Of a stretch of 64,000 nt of DNA, positions 8,858-18,216 are shown piece by piece. Each line of letters begins with the position of its first letter. The stretch's first letter is position 1. Under the pieces are notes generated by a model. It worked only from the letters and a program-made list of their open reading frames with translations. It did no database searches and had not been told where the DNA came from. Both the position numbers and the translations under genes were made by a program. This stretch comes from an uncultured Clostridia bacterium (lineage in GTDB: Bacteria; Bacillota; Clostridia; UBA1381). Location: the NCBI GenBank assembly GCA_947585795.1, contig CANPXG010000005.1, positions 1-64,000 on the forward strand. The letters are read 5' to 3'.

Positions 8858-9409
8858 ATGATAAAGGAAAAGTTAAGGGTAGACGAGCTGATCAAAAAAT
8901 ACGAATTGGCATTGGCGGGGAATGGCATGATACGTTATAACGGCAAACAAGCCGAAAAGGATAACGTTATTGACGAGCTAAAAGCCCGCAAATCCGATAT
9001 AATCGCTCGACTTGAAGAAATAAACGCCGAAAAAGAAAAGGCAGCTGCTGATCGTGCTGCAAAGATAGCGGCGATAGAAGGTCTTGCAGAAATCAAAAAA
9101 GCCCATGCAGAGATTGAAGAGTGGAATTACCGCTTTGGACAGTCATTCGAGGGCGAATATGCCGTTGGCGGTATGAACGTGGGTAAAAAACCTGAGTATG
9201 ACTTAAAGGCTATGTATAAAAAATACCCTGCGGCGCGCGCTTATCTTCGTGCAGAGGCAGAGTCGCGTAAAAGCAATTACGAATTTGCCGCTATCGGTCG
9301 CAGAGCACTTGAAGCGATTATCAACAACCCTGAAGATTATGAAAATATTATGGCAACAATGGACGCGGAAATTAGCGCGTCTGTGGATAGACATTTGATG
9401 ATGGACTAA
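8858..9409 (+). CDS. Hypothetical coiled-coil protein
   Basis: ORF with RBS directly after module M2. Confidence 0.7.
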   Translation: MIKEKLRVDELIKKYELALAGNGMIRYNGKQAEKDNVIDELKARKSDIIARLEEINAEKEKAAADRAAKIAAIEGLAEIKKAHAEIEEWNYRFGQSFEGEYAVGGMNVGKKPEYDLKAMYKKYPAARAYLRAEAESRKSNYEFAAIGRRALEAIINNPEDYENIMATMDAEISASVDRHLMMD

Positions 9410-9431
9410 TCCAATAAAGGAGGATAAAGAC

Positions 9432-9962
9432 ATGAAACTCACAAGAAAACAGGCGATTAGAAACCACCGCAAAATGTGGAACTGGATAGCCGATGAAACA
9501 GAGAAACGCGACGTAAAGGTCAAGAAGGCTGATTATTTCCGTGAAAACGGCATAACCGATGAGCCTTATACTCTCTGCTATTGTTGTGAATTTGCCCGAC
9601 AACTCGCTTTTAAAGTAAAGGAGTGTATTTTTTGCCCTATAAAATGGGGTGATAATGCAAATGCAACGTGTTGTGATGGTTGTAAAATTTTCCTTAAATG
9701 GATAACATCAAGTGCAGGTGATAAAGATGGTAACAGCTCGGCTCAACTGGCTCGTGAGATTGCAAATCTGCCGGAGAAGCCAAACAGCGAGATTATCCGT
9801 ACAGCTTTCACAGAAGCCGAGAACCACCCCGATGTAGACGAGCTTGACTTCTATACAGCACTCGTTGACTGCGGATTTACGACAGACGATGTTCGCACGT
9901 GTATGGGCGATGAACCCGCAGACCATATGCAGCAGTTCTGCGAAGAACACGGTCTTATTTAA
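9432..9962 (+). CDS. Hypothetical Cys-rich protein
   Basis: YCCEF...CIFCPIKW...CCDGCKIF cysteine pairs. Confidence 0.65.
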   Translation: MKLTRKQAIRNHRKMWNWIADETEKRDVKVKKADYFRENGITDEPYTLCYCCEFARQLAFKVKECIFCPIKWGDNANATCCDGCKIFLKWITSSAGDKDGNSSAQLAREIANLPEKPNSEIIRTAFTEAENHPDVDELDFYTALVDCGFTTDDVRTCMGDEPADHMQQFCEEHGLI

Positions 9963-9982
9963 AAGGAAAGGAGTTAAATACG

Positions 9983-10243
9983 ATGGCAAAATATATTAAC
10001 TGCAAAGGTACGATTCTCAATCTTGACTGTATTGAAGCCTTTGAATGTATATGGGATGATGATAGCTGGGCAATCAGCTTATACTTCAATCATCATAAAG
10101 ACCGATATGTCATGAGACCGTTCCAGTCACATGAGGACGCGTGGGCGCACCTTGTAAACTTGCTACAGAACGGTATAGAAGGCATCATTACTCTTAAAGA
10201 GTATACTCTATATAGAGATTTGAGATACAAAGAAAAGGAGTGA
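9983..10243 (+). CDS. Hypothetical protein
   Basis: ORF with RBS aaaggaaaggag. Confidence 0.6.
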   Translation: MAKYINCKGTILNLDCIEAFECIWDDDSWAISLYFNHHKDRYVMRPFQSHEDAWAHLVNLLQNGIEGIITLKEYTLYRDLRYKEKE

Positions 10244-10248
10244 AAAAT

Positions 10249-10563
10249 ATGAAAAAAATGTTTACTTACGAGAAGAAGATACTTATCATAATGCTACTGA
10301 TTGCTGCGATTATTGCCGGCTTCTTCGTAATGTCAGGTTGCGCCAGTGTACGCCGTTTTGGTAAGACCATATCATCAGACTTTAAGAACGGCTTACAGCG
10401 TGAAATCATTGTCTACGACGCAGTAGGCAACGAACTCTTTAGGCAAGCCGGTAAATTTGATGTGGACTACTCTGAAGAACGCGTTTTATACGACGATGAA
10501 CAGGGTAATCGCCACGTCATATACTTTAAGACCGGTACGGTAGTTATAAACGAACTTGAATAA
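10249..10563 (+). CDS. Putative lipoprotein
   Basis: N-terminal hydrophobic helix with lipobox-like FFVMSGCAS. Confidence 0.65.
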   Translation: MKKMFTYEKKILIIMLLIAAIIAGFFVMSGCASVRRFGKTISSDFKNGLQREIIVYDAVGNELFRQAGKFDVDYSEERVLYDDEQGNRHVIYFKTGTVVINELE

Positions 10564-10574
10564 AGGAGAAAGCC

Positions 10575-11234
10575 ATGAAAAGAGATGATTTACTACTCCA
10601 TGCGAAGCCGATATTGTTCAACACTGACATGGTACAGGCGATATTGTACGGTCAGAAAACGGTTACACGCCGATTACCGTCAAAGCAACTGCGGGAGAAA
10701 TGCGATGAATATATGGAATACGCATTTGATAAGCGCGCCGGTTTCGTGAATAGCGGTGTATATGCTCAAATGCCTACAGCTAAAGATTTTTACGAAAACC
10801 ATAAGCCGTATGCAGAAGGTCAGGTACTGTATGTCCGCGAGACATGGAGCCCTGTATTTGTGCAGCCTAAACGTTATTTATATAAAGCAGATGTTGATCA
10901 GGGTAAAGGTGAAGGCGTTGGATTGCCGTTAAAGTGGCATCCGTCTATCCATATGCCGAAAGAAGCGGCACGGATATTCTTAAAAATAACCTCTGTCCGC
11001 ATGGAACGGTTGCAGGATATTGATTATGAAGGCTGTAAAGCCGAGGGTATTTGGGACGATTATAAGGCTATGAGTGAAAAGCACCATGAAAATCTTGCAC
11101 GAGTAGCCTATGTAAAAGTGTTTTCCGAACTATGGAACGATATAATCAAGCCTACTGACCTACCTCTCTATGGTTGGGACGCAAATCCGTGGGTGTGGGT
11201 AATCGAATTTGAAAGAATGGATATGGCAAGATAA
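10575..11234 (+). CDS. ASCH/PUA-like domain phage protein
   Basis: AILYGQKTVTRRL...GQVLYVRETW...ARIFLKITSVRMERLQDI. Confidence 0.7.
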   Translation: MKRDDLLLHAKPILFNTDMVQAILYGQKTVTRRLPSKQLREKCDEYMEYAFDKRAGFVNSGVYAQMPTAKDFYENHKPYAEGQVLYVRETWSPVFVQPKRYLYKADVDQGKGEGVGLPLKWHPSIHMPKEAARIFLKITSVRMERLQDIDYEGCKAEGIWDDYKAMSEKHHENLARVAYVKVFSELWNDIIKPTDLPLYGWDANPWVWVIEFERMDMAR

Positions 11235-11265
11235 AAACATAATACGTTTGAAAGGAGTAAGGCAA

Positions 11266-11556
11266 ATGGCAAAAAATGATATAAGAGCGATAGCTTATAG
11301 GAAATATCAACTGGACTGGCTCATGGCTCATGATTACGGAATGAGCGACATATCCGACTTGGCTGATGAATGGCATAACGAAAAAGCTAACGGCGATTTT
11401 GAAGGCAGCTTCTTTGACTATATTAAGGAATATGGCTTCCACGGCGTTAACTGGGCGTGCTTCCCTGAATTTATGGACAACGAATACTGCGATAAAGCCT
11501 ATATGAAAATCATCTTATCTAAGCAGGAGTTTGAAATGTACGAACAGGCAGCTTAA
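11266..11556 (+). CDS. Hypothetical phage-type small protein
   Basis: RBS gaaaggag; ORF MAKNDIRAIAYRKYQLDWLMAHDYG. Confidence 0.6.
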   Translation: MAKNDIRAIAYRKYQLDWLMAHDYGMSDISDLADEWHNEKANGDFEGSFFDYIKEYGFHGVNWACFPEFMDNEYCDKAYMKIILSKQEFEMYEQAA

Positions 11557-11583
11557 ACGTCGGATAGAAAGCGAGGTAGAAAT

Positions 11584-12240
11584 ATGAAAGATGTTTTAAT
11601 AAGCATTGCGCCGAAATGGTGTAAACTGATAATGGACGGGCAAAAGACTGTTGAAATCAGGAAATCGCGCCCGAAGATAGATACGCCGTTTAAATGCTAC
11701 ATATACTGTACGCTTTCAGGAAGTAGGGAACTTCTTAAAGAATACGGTGTTGACAACTGGTACAAAGGAAAATGGTCTGATAAAAAGGGTAAGGTCATAG
11801 GCGAGTTCATATGTGACAGGATTTCAAAGTATGAAATGGAATGGCACGGTGGGTACGCTGAAGACACCTACCAAGACATCAGGGGAATTTACTATGACGG
11901 CGACTTAGAGAGAGAAGTGGAAGTCCTTGTTGCAAGCAACGAAATGACGAAGGACGAACTGGATAAGTGCTATCTGTTAGCTGATAGCTGCTTGCCGTTT
12001 GATGACATCGGCAAATATGTATGCGGCAAAGATTTTGGGTTTCACACGTTCTACGGCTGGCATATATCAGAACTGAAAATCTACGACACGCCGATACGCT
12101 TAAGCGAATTTTGCCCGCCGTGTGATCCTGTTCCCGGATGTTTTTGCGATTATTGCAAAACACATGGACGGTATTTAACTAACATGATTATACAACGACC
12201 ACCGCAAAGTTGGCGGTATGTCGAGGGATTATGGGCGTAA
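11584..12240 (+). CDS. ASCH-like domain protein
   Basis: VLISIAPKWCKLIMDGQKTVEIRKSRP...KVIGEFICDRI. Confidence 0.75.
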   Translation: MKDVLISIAPKWCKLIMDGQKTVEIRKSRPKIDTPFKCYIYCTLSGSRELLKEYGVDNWYKGKWSDKKGKVIGEFICDRISKYEMEWHGGYAEDTYQDIRGIYYDGDLEREVEVLVASNEMTKDELDKCYLLADSCLPFDDIGKYVCGKDFGFHTFYGWHISELKIYDTPIRLSEFCPPCDPVPGCFCDYCKTHGRYLTNMIIQRPPQSWRYVEGLWA

Positions 12241-12269
12241 AAGCTTGTATGAAAGGAGAAAATATTATT

Positions 12270-12455
12270 ATGACTATGCGCGAGTTTTTGAAGAATGTTA
12301 AGGAAAACTTTGACATTACACCTGAAACATACAGAATCATTGTCAATATCGTGGAGTATGCCAATATGCAGGGCGATCCGTATGAAGTTCTTCATCTTCT
12401 GCTGGACGACACCATCGGCATAAGCTACGAGGATATTGAAGACATTGAATTCTAA
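12270..12455 (+). CDS. Small acidic hypothetical protein
   Basis: ATG after aaaggagaaaat; MTMREFLKNVKENFDITPETYRIIVNIVEYAN. Confidence 0.55.
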   Translation: MTMREFLKNVKENFDITPETYRIIVNIVEYANMQGDPYEVLHLLLDDTIGISYEDIEDIEF

Positions 12456-12692
12456 AAAAAATCGCTTGACAAGGAGTATGAGTATGGTATAATTAAACTA
12501 AGATATATGAAGATTTTATCTAAAAAGAGGAAAAGTGTATACTTTTCCTCTTTTTTTATTTACCAAGTTGCAAGACGGAAAATTATTGACGGATAATTTT
12601 CTGCCTTTTTATTTATACAACTAACATTGCCCGCCGTCAAGCAATATGGCTTAATATATATAAAAATGGTTTTTATTAAGGAGGAATTTAAA
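12456..12692 (+). promoter_or_regulatory. Leader module M3 (class A)
   Basis: TTGACA 12466-12471, TATAAT 12488-12493, ATGAAG, hairpin 1 12526-12557, hairpin 2 with T5, GCCGT..ATGGC hairpin, TTTTTATTAAGGAGG. Confidence 0.9.
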
Positions 12693-13337
12693 ATGAGAAA
12701 CAGAGTATGGAATTTATTCGATTTAAAAGCGTTGGCAGGTCATTTTTCAAACGAAATAAACATTGACACCACTATAAGTCAAGAGGAGTTAAATGCTTAT
12801 GGCGATATGTGCGGTATTTCGGTAAATCATATAGCCAAAGAATCAGCACAGCAGCCGGGCAAAACATTTCTTACCATAGAAGTAACGCCTGATACAAAAG
12901 TATTTTATTTGTTTGATATAGTGGCGGCGGTAGATGTGAGCAAACAAAAGCAACTCGGCGACATCTTTGATGACGTTACAAATTCTGTTGAATGGCTTGA
13001 AAGCTTAAAATGGGATGACGATTGGTGGAAAAACGCAGCTGAACTAATCAATGTGGCTATTTTGCTGAATACATGCAGCGAAATACAAAAAGAGAAGTTT
13101 ATAGTAAGCACAATAACAAATCCGGCAAGACATCTTTTGAAATACGTTGATGCAGATATACAAATGTTAAATGTATATGATATTAACGAATTTGTCGAAA
13201 AGGCAAATGTTACAAAAGATTATATTGCCGAGATGAAAGCCGAGATTGATGAGATAAAAGAGAAAGAAGTTGCTGAAGTAAAAGCCATGATGGATAAAAT
13301 TTCGGCATTACAGAGTGATTATAAGAAAGGAATATAA
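12693..13337 (+). CDS. Hypothetical protein
   Basis: ATG after TTAAGGAGGAATTTAAA; track ORF starts further upstream inside the leader. Confidence 0.65.
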   Translation: MRNRVWNLFDLKALAGHFSNEINIDTTISQEELNAYGDMCGISVNHIAKESAQQPGKTFLTIEVTPDTKVFYLFDIVAAVDVSKQKQLGDIFDDVTNSVEWLESLKWDDDWWKNAAELINVAILLNTCSEIQKEKFIVSTITNPARHLLKYVDADIQMLNVYDINEFVEKANVTKDYIAEMKAEIDEIKEKEVAEVKAMMDKISALQSDYKKGI

Positions 13338-13338
13338 A

Positions 13339-13632
13339 ATGGCAGACATAAAAATAAAACTGCACCCTTGCTGGTTCTGCGGCTATGGTAAGCTTAAATT
13401 TTCAACGACCAAAAGTAACACAAGACAGTACGCCGAAGGCGCGATAAACTTCACTTCCCGTGTGCGCTGCCCCCGCTGTCATTCACGCGGACCGACAGCT
13501 CTTGTAAAACAAAGCATTAACGAGAAAGGCACAGCCGCGGCAAAAAGAGTTGAAGTTGAAACACTTGCAGCAGAGGCTTGGAACCACCCCAATGGCGCGT
13601 TAGATATCAAAAACATCAATGATGACAAATAA
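13339..13632 (+). CDS. Lar-like zinc-ribbon protein (restriction-alleviation-like)
   Basis: HPCWFCGYGKLKF...VRCPRCHSRGPTALV...AAEAWNHP matches Lar-type CPFCG...C..CG..G...A..WN layout. Confidence 0.6.
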   Translation: MADIKIKLHPCWFCGYGKLKFSTTKSNTRQYAEGAINFTSRVRCPRCHSRGPTALVKQSINEKGTAAAKRVEVETLAAEAWNHPNGALDIKNINDDK

Positions 13633-13651
13633 AAAAGGAGAGTGAAGAACA

Positions 13652-14230
13652 ATGAGAAAGTTTAAGGAAGGCGACAGGGTTCGCGTTCGTTCATGGGAGG
13701 ATATGGAAAAGGAGTTCGGGTTGAAAGACATCTCATACCTTGAAAGTCTCAATATCCCTAACGAACCGTATATTAACACTCCGCTTAGTTTTCTTGACAT
13801 GATGAAACACCTTTGTGGAGAAACCGGCGTGGTTAATATGGTTAAAGAAATAACCTATATTATGTCGGACGGCTCTGAAGCGAAAGCACAGCGGTTATAT
13901 ATCACATGGGACAACTCAAATATCAAATCCGGTTATGCTATGGACAATGGTATGTTCGAGTTAATAACGGAGGAGAAAAAGACATACAAAAATCCTATCG
14001 TAAGTCTTGACGACGAGAATATCGCAAGGAAAGTAACCATTTCGTTTACGTTTGATGAGCCCGTGACAAAGAAAGAGGCTGCGGATAGTATAAATGAATG
14101 GTTTAAGATTAACTGCATATCTGAAGCTTTAGTTGCCTTAACCGGCGACATAGGCGTGAAGTATGCAAGTGTGCAGAAACGGTTGGGTTCAAATGATAAA
14201 GACCCTAACGGCGTTGGACCGAGAAGATAG
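13652..14230 (+). CDS. Hypothetical protein with KOW/SH3-like N-terminus
   Basis: MRKFKEGDRVRVRSWEDMEKEFG; similar N-terminus to 27891..28085. Confidence 0.55.
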   Translation: MRKFKEGDRVRVRSWEDMEKEFGLKDISYLESLNIPNEPYINTPLSFLDMMKHLCGETGVVNMVKEITYIMSDGSEAKAQRLYITWDNSNIKSGYAMDNGMFELITEEKKTYKNPIVSLDDENIARKVTISFTFDEPVTKKEAADSINEWFKINCISEALVALTGDIGVKYASVQKRLGSNDKDPNGVGPRR

Positions 14231-14303
14231 AAAAGGAGAGAGAAGAGCTTCGCTAATGGGGCGATGTGGAATTAACAGTTATATGAGAAAAGAGGTTTTT
14301 AAA

Positions 14304-14657
14304 ATGAGTAAAATAGGAAAAGAAATGCCAAAAGAATACAGCGACAAGTTTGACGAGCTGCGTCAGAACCGTGTGAGAGCAAGCTATTATAAGTACGGTA
14401 CGGCAGCCGACAACTTCGGTATGAAGCTTGTAAACGCGCTGGAATCCATGGAATTATGCGTAAAAAAGTATAAAGAAACCGGCAATACGGAATATTTATG
14501 CGACGCTGCGAACTATTTAATGTTCGAGTATATGTATCCGCAGAAGGAAGGGGCGTATTTCAAGGCTACCGATTCAAAGGATTCAGCGGGTGTAGCAGGT
14601 ACTCCCGTTAAGGAATTATATTCCGATAAGCATTTCGATGCTGTTGCAAGAAGATAA
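14304..14657 (+). CDS. Hypothetical phage protein
   Basis: ATG after agaggttttt; 117-aa ORF. Confidence 0.55.
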   Translation: MSKIGKEMPKEYSDKFDELRQNRVRASYYKYGTAADNFGMKLVNALESMELCVKKYKETGNTEYLCDAANYLMFEYMYPQKEGAYFKATDSKDSAGVAGTPVKELYSDKHFDAVARR

Positions 14658-14678
14658 TTTAAAGGAGCGTGAAGAATA

Positions 14679-14921
14679 ATGCAGAAAGAACTGTTTTTTG
14701 TGCTTGGAGCCGATAATGTATCGACAGATATATCGGTCATGACATTTACGACGCACGAAGCAGCGTACAAGTACCTTAAGGAAGCATATACAGACGTATT
14801 AGACAACTACGACGATGAAAATGTCGAATATAAAGACATAACAGCGTCGGGAGCTAATATAATGCGCTGTAACGGAGATTTCTTCTACTGGACGCTCACA
14901 TCACAAACAGTATCTGTCTAA
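14679..14921 (+). CDS. Hypothetical protein
   Basis: ORF with RBS aaaggag. Confidence 0.55.
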   Translation: MQKELFFVLGADNVSTDISVMTFTTHEAAYKYLKEAYTDVLDNYDDENVEYKDITASGANIMRCNGDFFYWTLTSQTVSV

Positions 14922-14955
14922 AAACGTAAAGATAAATCTTAAAGGAGGTAATATT

Positions 14956-15405
14956 TTGAGAAAAATACGCAAATCGGACATTATGAAGCTTGCACAGATG
15001 GAACCGGAAAATTTTGTGGTTATCAGAATTAACGATGCAGGTTTTCAGATATTGCGTATGCTCGATGTGAAAAAAGACGATTTGTATGGCATAAGGCAGT
15101 ACAATGATACCTATAGTACGACCAAGAAGCCATTGCAGGTATCATGGGGCGATTATATCGCTTGTAAATCGGGATTTTGGGAGTGTATGAACGACATTCA
15201 TAGCTCGCTGAATGAAAGTTATCACATAAACAACTATGCATCTCTCAGCAGCATGTTAGAGAATTTTATGTATTATAACCATAAATTCATCGACGCCCCG
15301 GTTCCGATACGGTTTTATGCTATCACCGCAATGGAGTTCAGCGATGTTGCACCGCTGCTACAAAACGGCATATACGGATTTTTCGTCGAGCGACGTGAAG
15401 ATTAA
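14956..15405 (+). CDS. Hypothetical protein
   Basis: ORF with RBS aaaggagg. Confidence 0.55.
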   Translation: MRKIRKSDIMKLAQMEPENFVVIRINDAGFQILRMLDVKKDDLYGIRQYNDTYSTTKKPLQVSWGDYIACKSGFWECMNDIHSSLNESYHINNYASLSSMLENFMYYNHKFIDAPVPIRFYAITAMEFSDVAPLLQNGIYGFFVERRED

Positions 15406-15425
15406 AAGAGAATAATATAAGTGTT

Positions 15426-15455
15426 AAGGAGTAGTAATAGGGCTACTCCTTTTTG
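15426..15455 (+). terminator. Intercistronic hairpin with U5 just upstream of an RBS
   Basis: AAGGAGTAG-taatagg-gCTACTCCTTTTT followed by GGTTTTTATTAAGGAGG. Confidence 0.65.
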
Positions 15456-15481
15456 GTTTTTATTAAGGAGGAAAAAATACA

Positions 15482-15943
15482 ATGGAAGTAAAGAAAATTA
15501 CGGACGATGCGTTACTTAACATCTTATCGGCAGTTGCTTTGAAGAATGACTACGAATACTCACAGTTCCGTGAGATAGACGGTATGAACTTCATCATTCA
15601 TTGCAACGCTCATCTTAGCAGACGTGGCAGAGAACGTGCCGGCGTTGGCGGTGAAACTCTTTGGGTAGATAAGTGCATAGATCTTCTTACAGAAGACGAG
15701 GACGTATTCTACTCCGTACTGGATAATGACGAAGTGTTTTTGTTTGATGACGAGCAGAACTTCGGCTTCTTCCTGAGAATTGGGTATGAGAACATCGACG
15801 GTGTTGTTATAAATAACATATACATAAAGACGTTCCTGCCTATGCAAACCGGAAGAAAGAAGATATACGTAAACGATTCTGCACTTGTTTCGTACAACAG
15901 AACAAGCCACAGCATATCAGACACAAACAATAAGATCGCATAA
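15482..15943 (+). CDS. Hypothetical protein
   Basis: ORF after TTTTTATTAAGGAGG. Confidence 0.6.
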   Translation: MEVKKITDDALLNILSAVALKNDYEYSQFREIDGMNFIIHCNAHLSRRGRERAGVGGETLWVDKCIDLLTEDEDVFYSVLDNDEVFLFDDEQNFGFFLRIGYENIDGVVINNIYIKTFLPMQTGRKKIYVNDSALVSYNRTSHSISDTNNKIA

Positions 15944-15952
15944 ATTTTCACA

Positions 15953-15986
15953 CTTAAAAAAGGATACAAACGTATCCTTTTTTTGT
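15953..15986. terminator. Intrinsic terminator between convergent genes
   Basis: AAAAAAGGATACaaacGTATCCTTTTTTT. Confidence 0.8.
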
Positions 15987-15989
15987 TTG

Positions 15990-16553
15990 TTATAACGCAA
16001 TAACTCTGTTATCGCTTTGAGCACGCAGATACTCAAACTCAAGCATTAGCTCGGGCTTGAAGTGGGCTGATACGGCGGCAAGAGGGGTATCTGCATGGTA
16101 CATAAGCGTTTCGACTACGCACGTATCTGCAATCTCACAGATGTAATTATACGAATCACGCTCTTTGTACTGTGTAATATTTTGCTCAACAACGCGATCT
16201 ATTTCGGCTTTGTTCTCAGCATAAAGCTTGCGTGCTTCTTCACGCGTTCTGATCGGCATGGTAATATCGGCTGCACTAAAGCATATAGGCAGTCTGTTCT
16301 TTGCATTTACATACGCTGCGTCTTGGATCAGTTTATTTTTCAAACTTCTGCGTATAGCAGCGAGTTTGTTTCTTGTCGGCATACCCATGTTCGTATAACG
16401 CAATGCAATTTCGCGAATACGGGCATCGGCATATGCTTTTGTAAACACAATACTTTCTTCACCAAGCCGTTGCAGCTCGGCAAGCACATTGTTGCGGATA
16501 GTTGCCAATTCGTCGGCATGGTCTTTCATGAATTTGTTTAACATAATAATCAC
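15990..16553 (-). CDS. Hypothetical protein, lone minus-strand gene
   Basis: 187-aa ORF with RBS agagagtgat and its own promoter. Confidence 0.65.
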   Translation of the reverse strand: MIIMLNKFMKDHADELATIRNNVLAELQRLGEESIVFTKAYADARIREIALRYTNMGMPTRNKLAAIRRSLKNKLIQDAAYVNAKNRLPICFSAADITMPIRTREEARKLYAENKAEIDRVVEQNITQYKERDSYNYICEIADTCVVETLMYHADTPLAAVSAHFKPELMLEFEYLRAQSDNRVIAL

Positions 16554-16626
16554 TCTCTTTCATAATAAAAAATGGTATAGTACACCAATTTCTGATGTCC
16601 CATACCGTATTTTTTACTATGTACAC

Positions 16627-16655
16627 ATTATACCACAAATTTAACGATTTGTCAA
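16627..16655 (-). promoter_or_regulatory. Consensus promoter of the minus-strand gene
   Basis: Minus strand TTGACA-N17-TATAAT. Confidence 0.8.
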
Positions 16656-16698
16656 GTATTTTTTGGCAAACACTGAAAAAGCATGAAAAAAATCCCAA

Positions 16699-16892
16699 AA
16701 AATCGCTTGACAAGGAGTATGAGTATGATATAATTAAGTTAAGATATATGAAGATTATATACAAAGAGGAAAAGTGTGTACTTTTTCCTCTTTTTTTATT
16801 TACCAAGTTAGCAATGATGACAGGATAACCGTTCTGTCATTTTTGTATATATAAAAATCAATTTTATGTTTTTTTGAAGGAGGAGATAGCAG
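16699..16892 (+). promoter_or_regulatory. Leader module M4
   Basis: TTGACA 16707-16712, TATAAT 16729-16734, ATGAAG, hairpin 1 AGAGGAAAAGT..ACTTTTTCCTCT+T7, hairpin 2 ATGACAG..CTGTCAT+T5. Confidence 0.88.
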
Positions 16893-17132
16893 ATGATGAA
16901 AGCTATGGAAAAGGTCAAGAGTTTCTTGACAAAAGACAAGATAGTATTCGGGGTATGTAAGAGGGTTGAGGAAAAGACCGGCATCAATGCGGCTATTCTG
17001 CGTGTAATGTTAATCATTATCGGCGCGTTTGTAACGTTCTTACCCACCGTAATAGTCTATCTTGCAGCAGGCTGTATGTTTTCCGTATCGTCCGTAAAGG
17101 GAAACACAACAGAGGAAAAGACCGAGGCATAA
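16893..17132 (+). CDS. PspC-domain membrane protein
   Basis: VFGVCKRVEEKTGINAAILRVMLIIIGAFVTFLPTVIVYLAAG. Confidence 0.8.
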   Translation: MMKAMEKVKSFLTKDKIVFGVCKRVEEKTGINAAILRVMLIIIGAFVTFLPTVIVYLAAGCMFSVSSVKGNTTEEKTEA

Positions 17133-17302
17133 TCATTAAACAACAATGCAAGATGTCCTTACTGTTCCATTCAGAACGGCAGGGGCATCTTGCAGACCGG
17201 CTTTTTACATTACCTCGGTCATTTTTCATGCATACGGATATATTGCTGTGACTTCGGCAACATATATATTAGATTTACATATTACAAGGAAGGAATGATA
17301 GT

Positions 17303-18211
17303 ATGAAAAAAAGAACAAAAAACATTATGATAGGTGCTATTATAGCGATAGTTCTGATTGGGATATGTATGAACACCAAAATATCGGTGAACGTATACGG
17401 ACCGAAAGCAACAGTTGTACCGTCAGCTGCCCCTACTGATTTAAGTGTCCCTGTCGGTTCAAACATGTCAGTCAAGTTTATTGATGTGGGGCAGGCAGAC
17501 AGCACGCTCATAACCGCAGACGGACAGTCTATGCTCATAGATGGCGGGAATGTGGCGGACAGCGACATAATAGCGTCGGTTCTGAAAAAGAATGATATAG
17601 ACCGTCTTGATTATGTTGTGTGCACCCATGCACATGAGGACCATGTAGGCGGGTTATCGGGAGCTTTGTCCGTCGCAAGCGTAGACACTGTGTACGCTCC
17701 CATTACCGGTGCGGACACTAAGGCATACACTAACTTCGTAGAGAAAGTCAGTGAACAAGGACTTGAGCTGACACATCCGGTAGCGGACATGCATATCCCG
17801 TTCGGGAACGGTACAGTAACGTTCTTGGGACCAGTACATGAACAGTATGACGATATAAACAACACGTCGATAGTGCTGCGAATCGACTATGGAAGCACAA
17901 GCTTCCTGTTCATGGGTGACGCTGAACGTGAGTCAGAACAGGATATTTTAAATGAGGGCTATAACCTCAAAGCAGACGTACTCAAGGTAGGACATCACGG
18001 TTCCGCTTCATCTACCACATACCCGTTTTTACGCGAAGTAATGCCCCAATATGCCGTTATATCGTGCGGTAAGGATAATTCATACGGACACCCTGACCCG
18101 CACACTGTGAGCCGTCTTACAGACGCAGGCGCACAGGTACTAAGGACAGACATTGAGGGTGATATAGAAATGGTATCTGACGGCAGCAGTATAGCAATAA
18201 ATAAGGAGTGA
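17303..18211 (+). CDS. Exported/anchored metallo-beta-lactamase fold protein (ComEC-like MBL domain)
   Basis: N-terminal TM; VKFIDVGQADSTLI...DYVVCTHAHEDHVGGLSG...VLKVGHHGSASSTTY. Confidence 0.88.
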   Translation: MKKRTKNIMIGAIIAIVLIGICMNTKISVNVYGPKATVVPSAAPTDLSVPVGSNMSVKFIDVGQADSTLITADGQSMLIDGGNVADSDIIASVLKKNDIDRLDYVVCTHAHEDHVGGLSGALSVASVDTVYAPITGADTKAYTNFVEKVSEQGLELTHPVADMHIPFGNGTVTFLGPVHEQYDDINNTSIVLRIDYGSTSFLFMGDAERESEQDILNEGYNLKADVLKVGHHGSASSTTYPFLREVMPQYAVISCGKDNSYGHPDPHTVSRLTDAGAQVLRTDIEGDIEMVSDGSSIAINKE

Positions 18212-18216
18212 AAACC

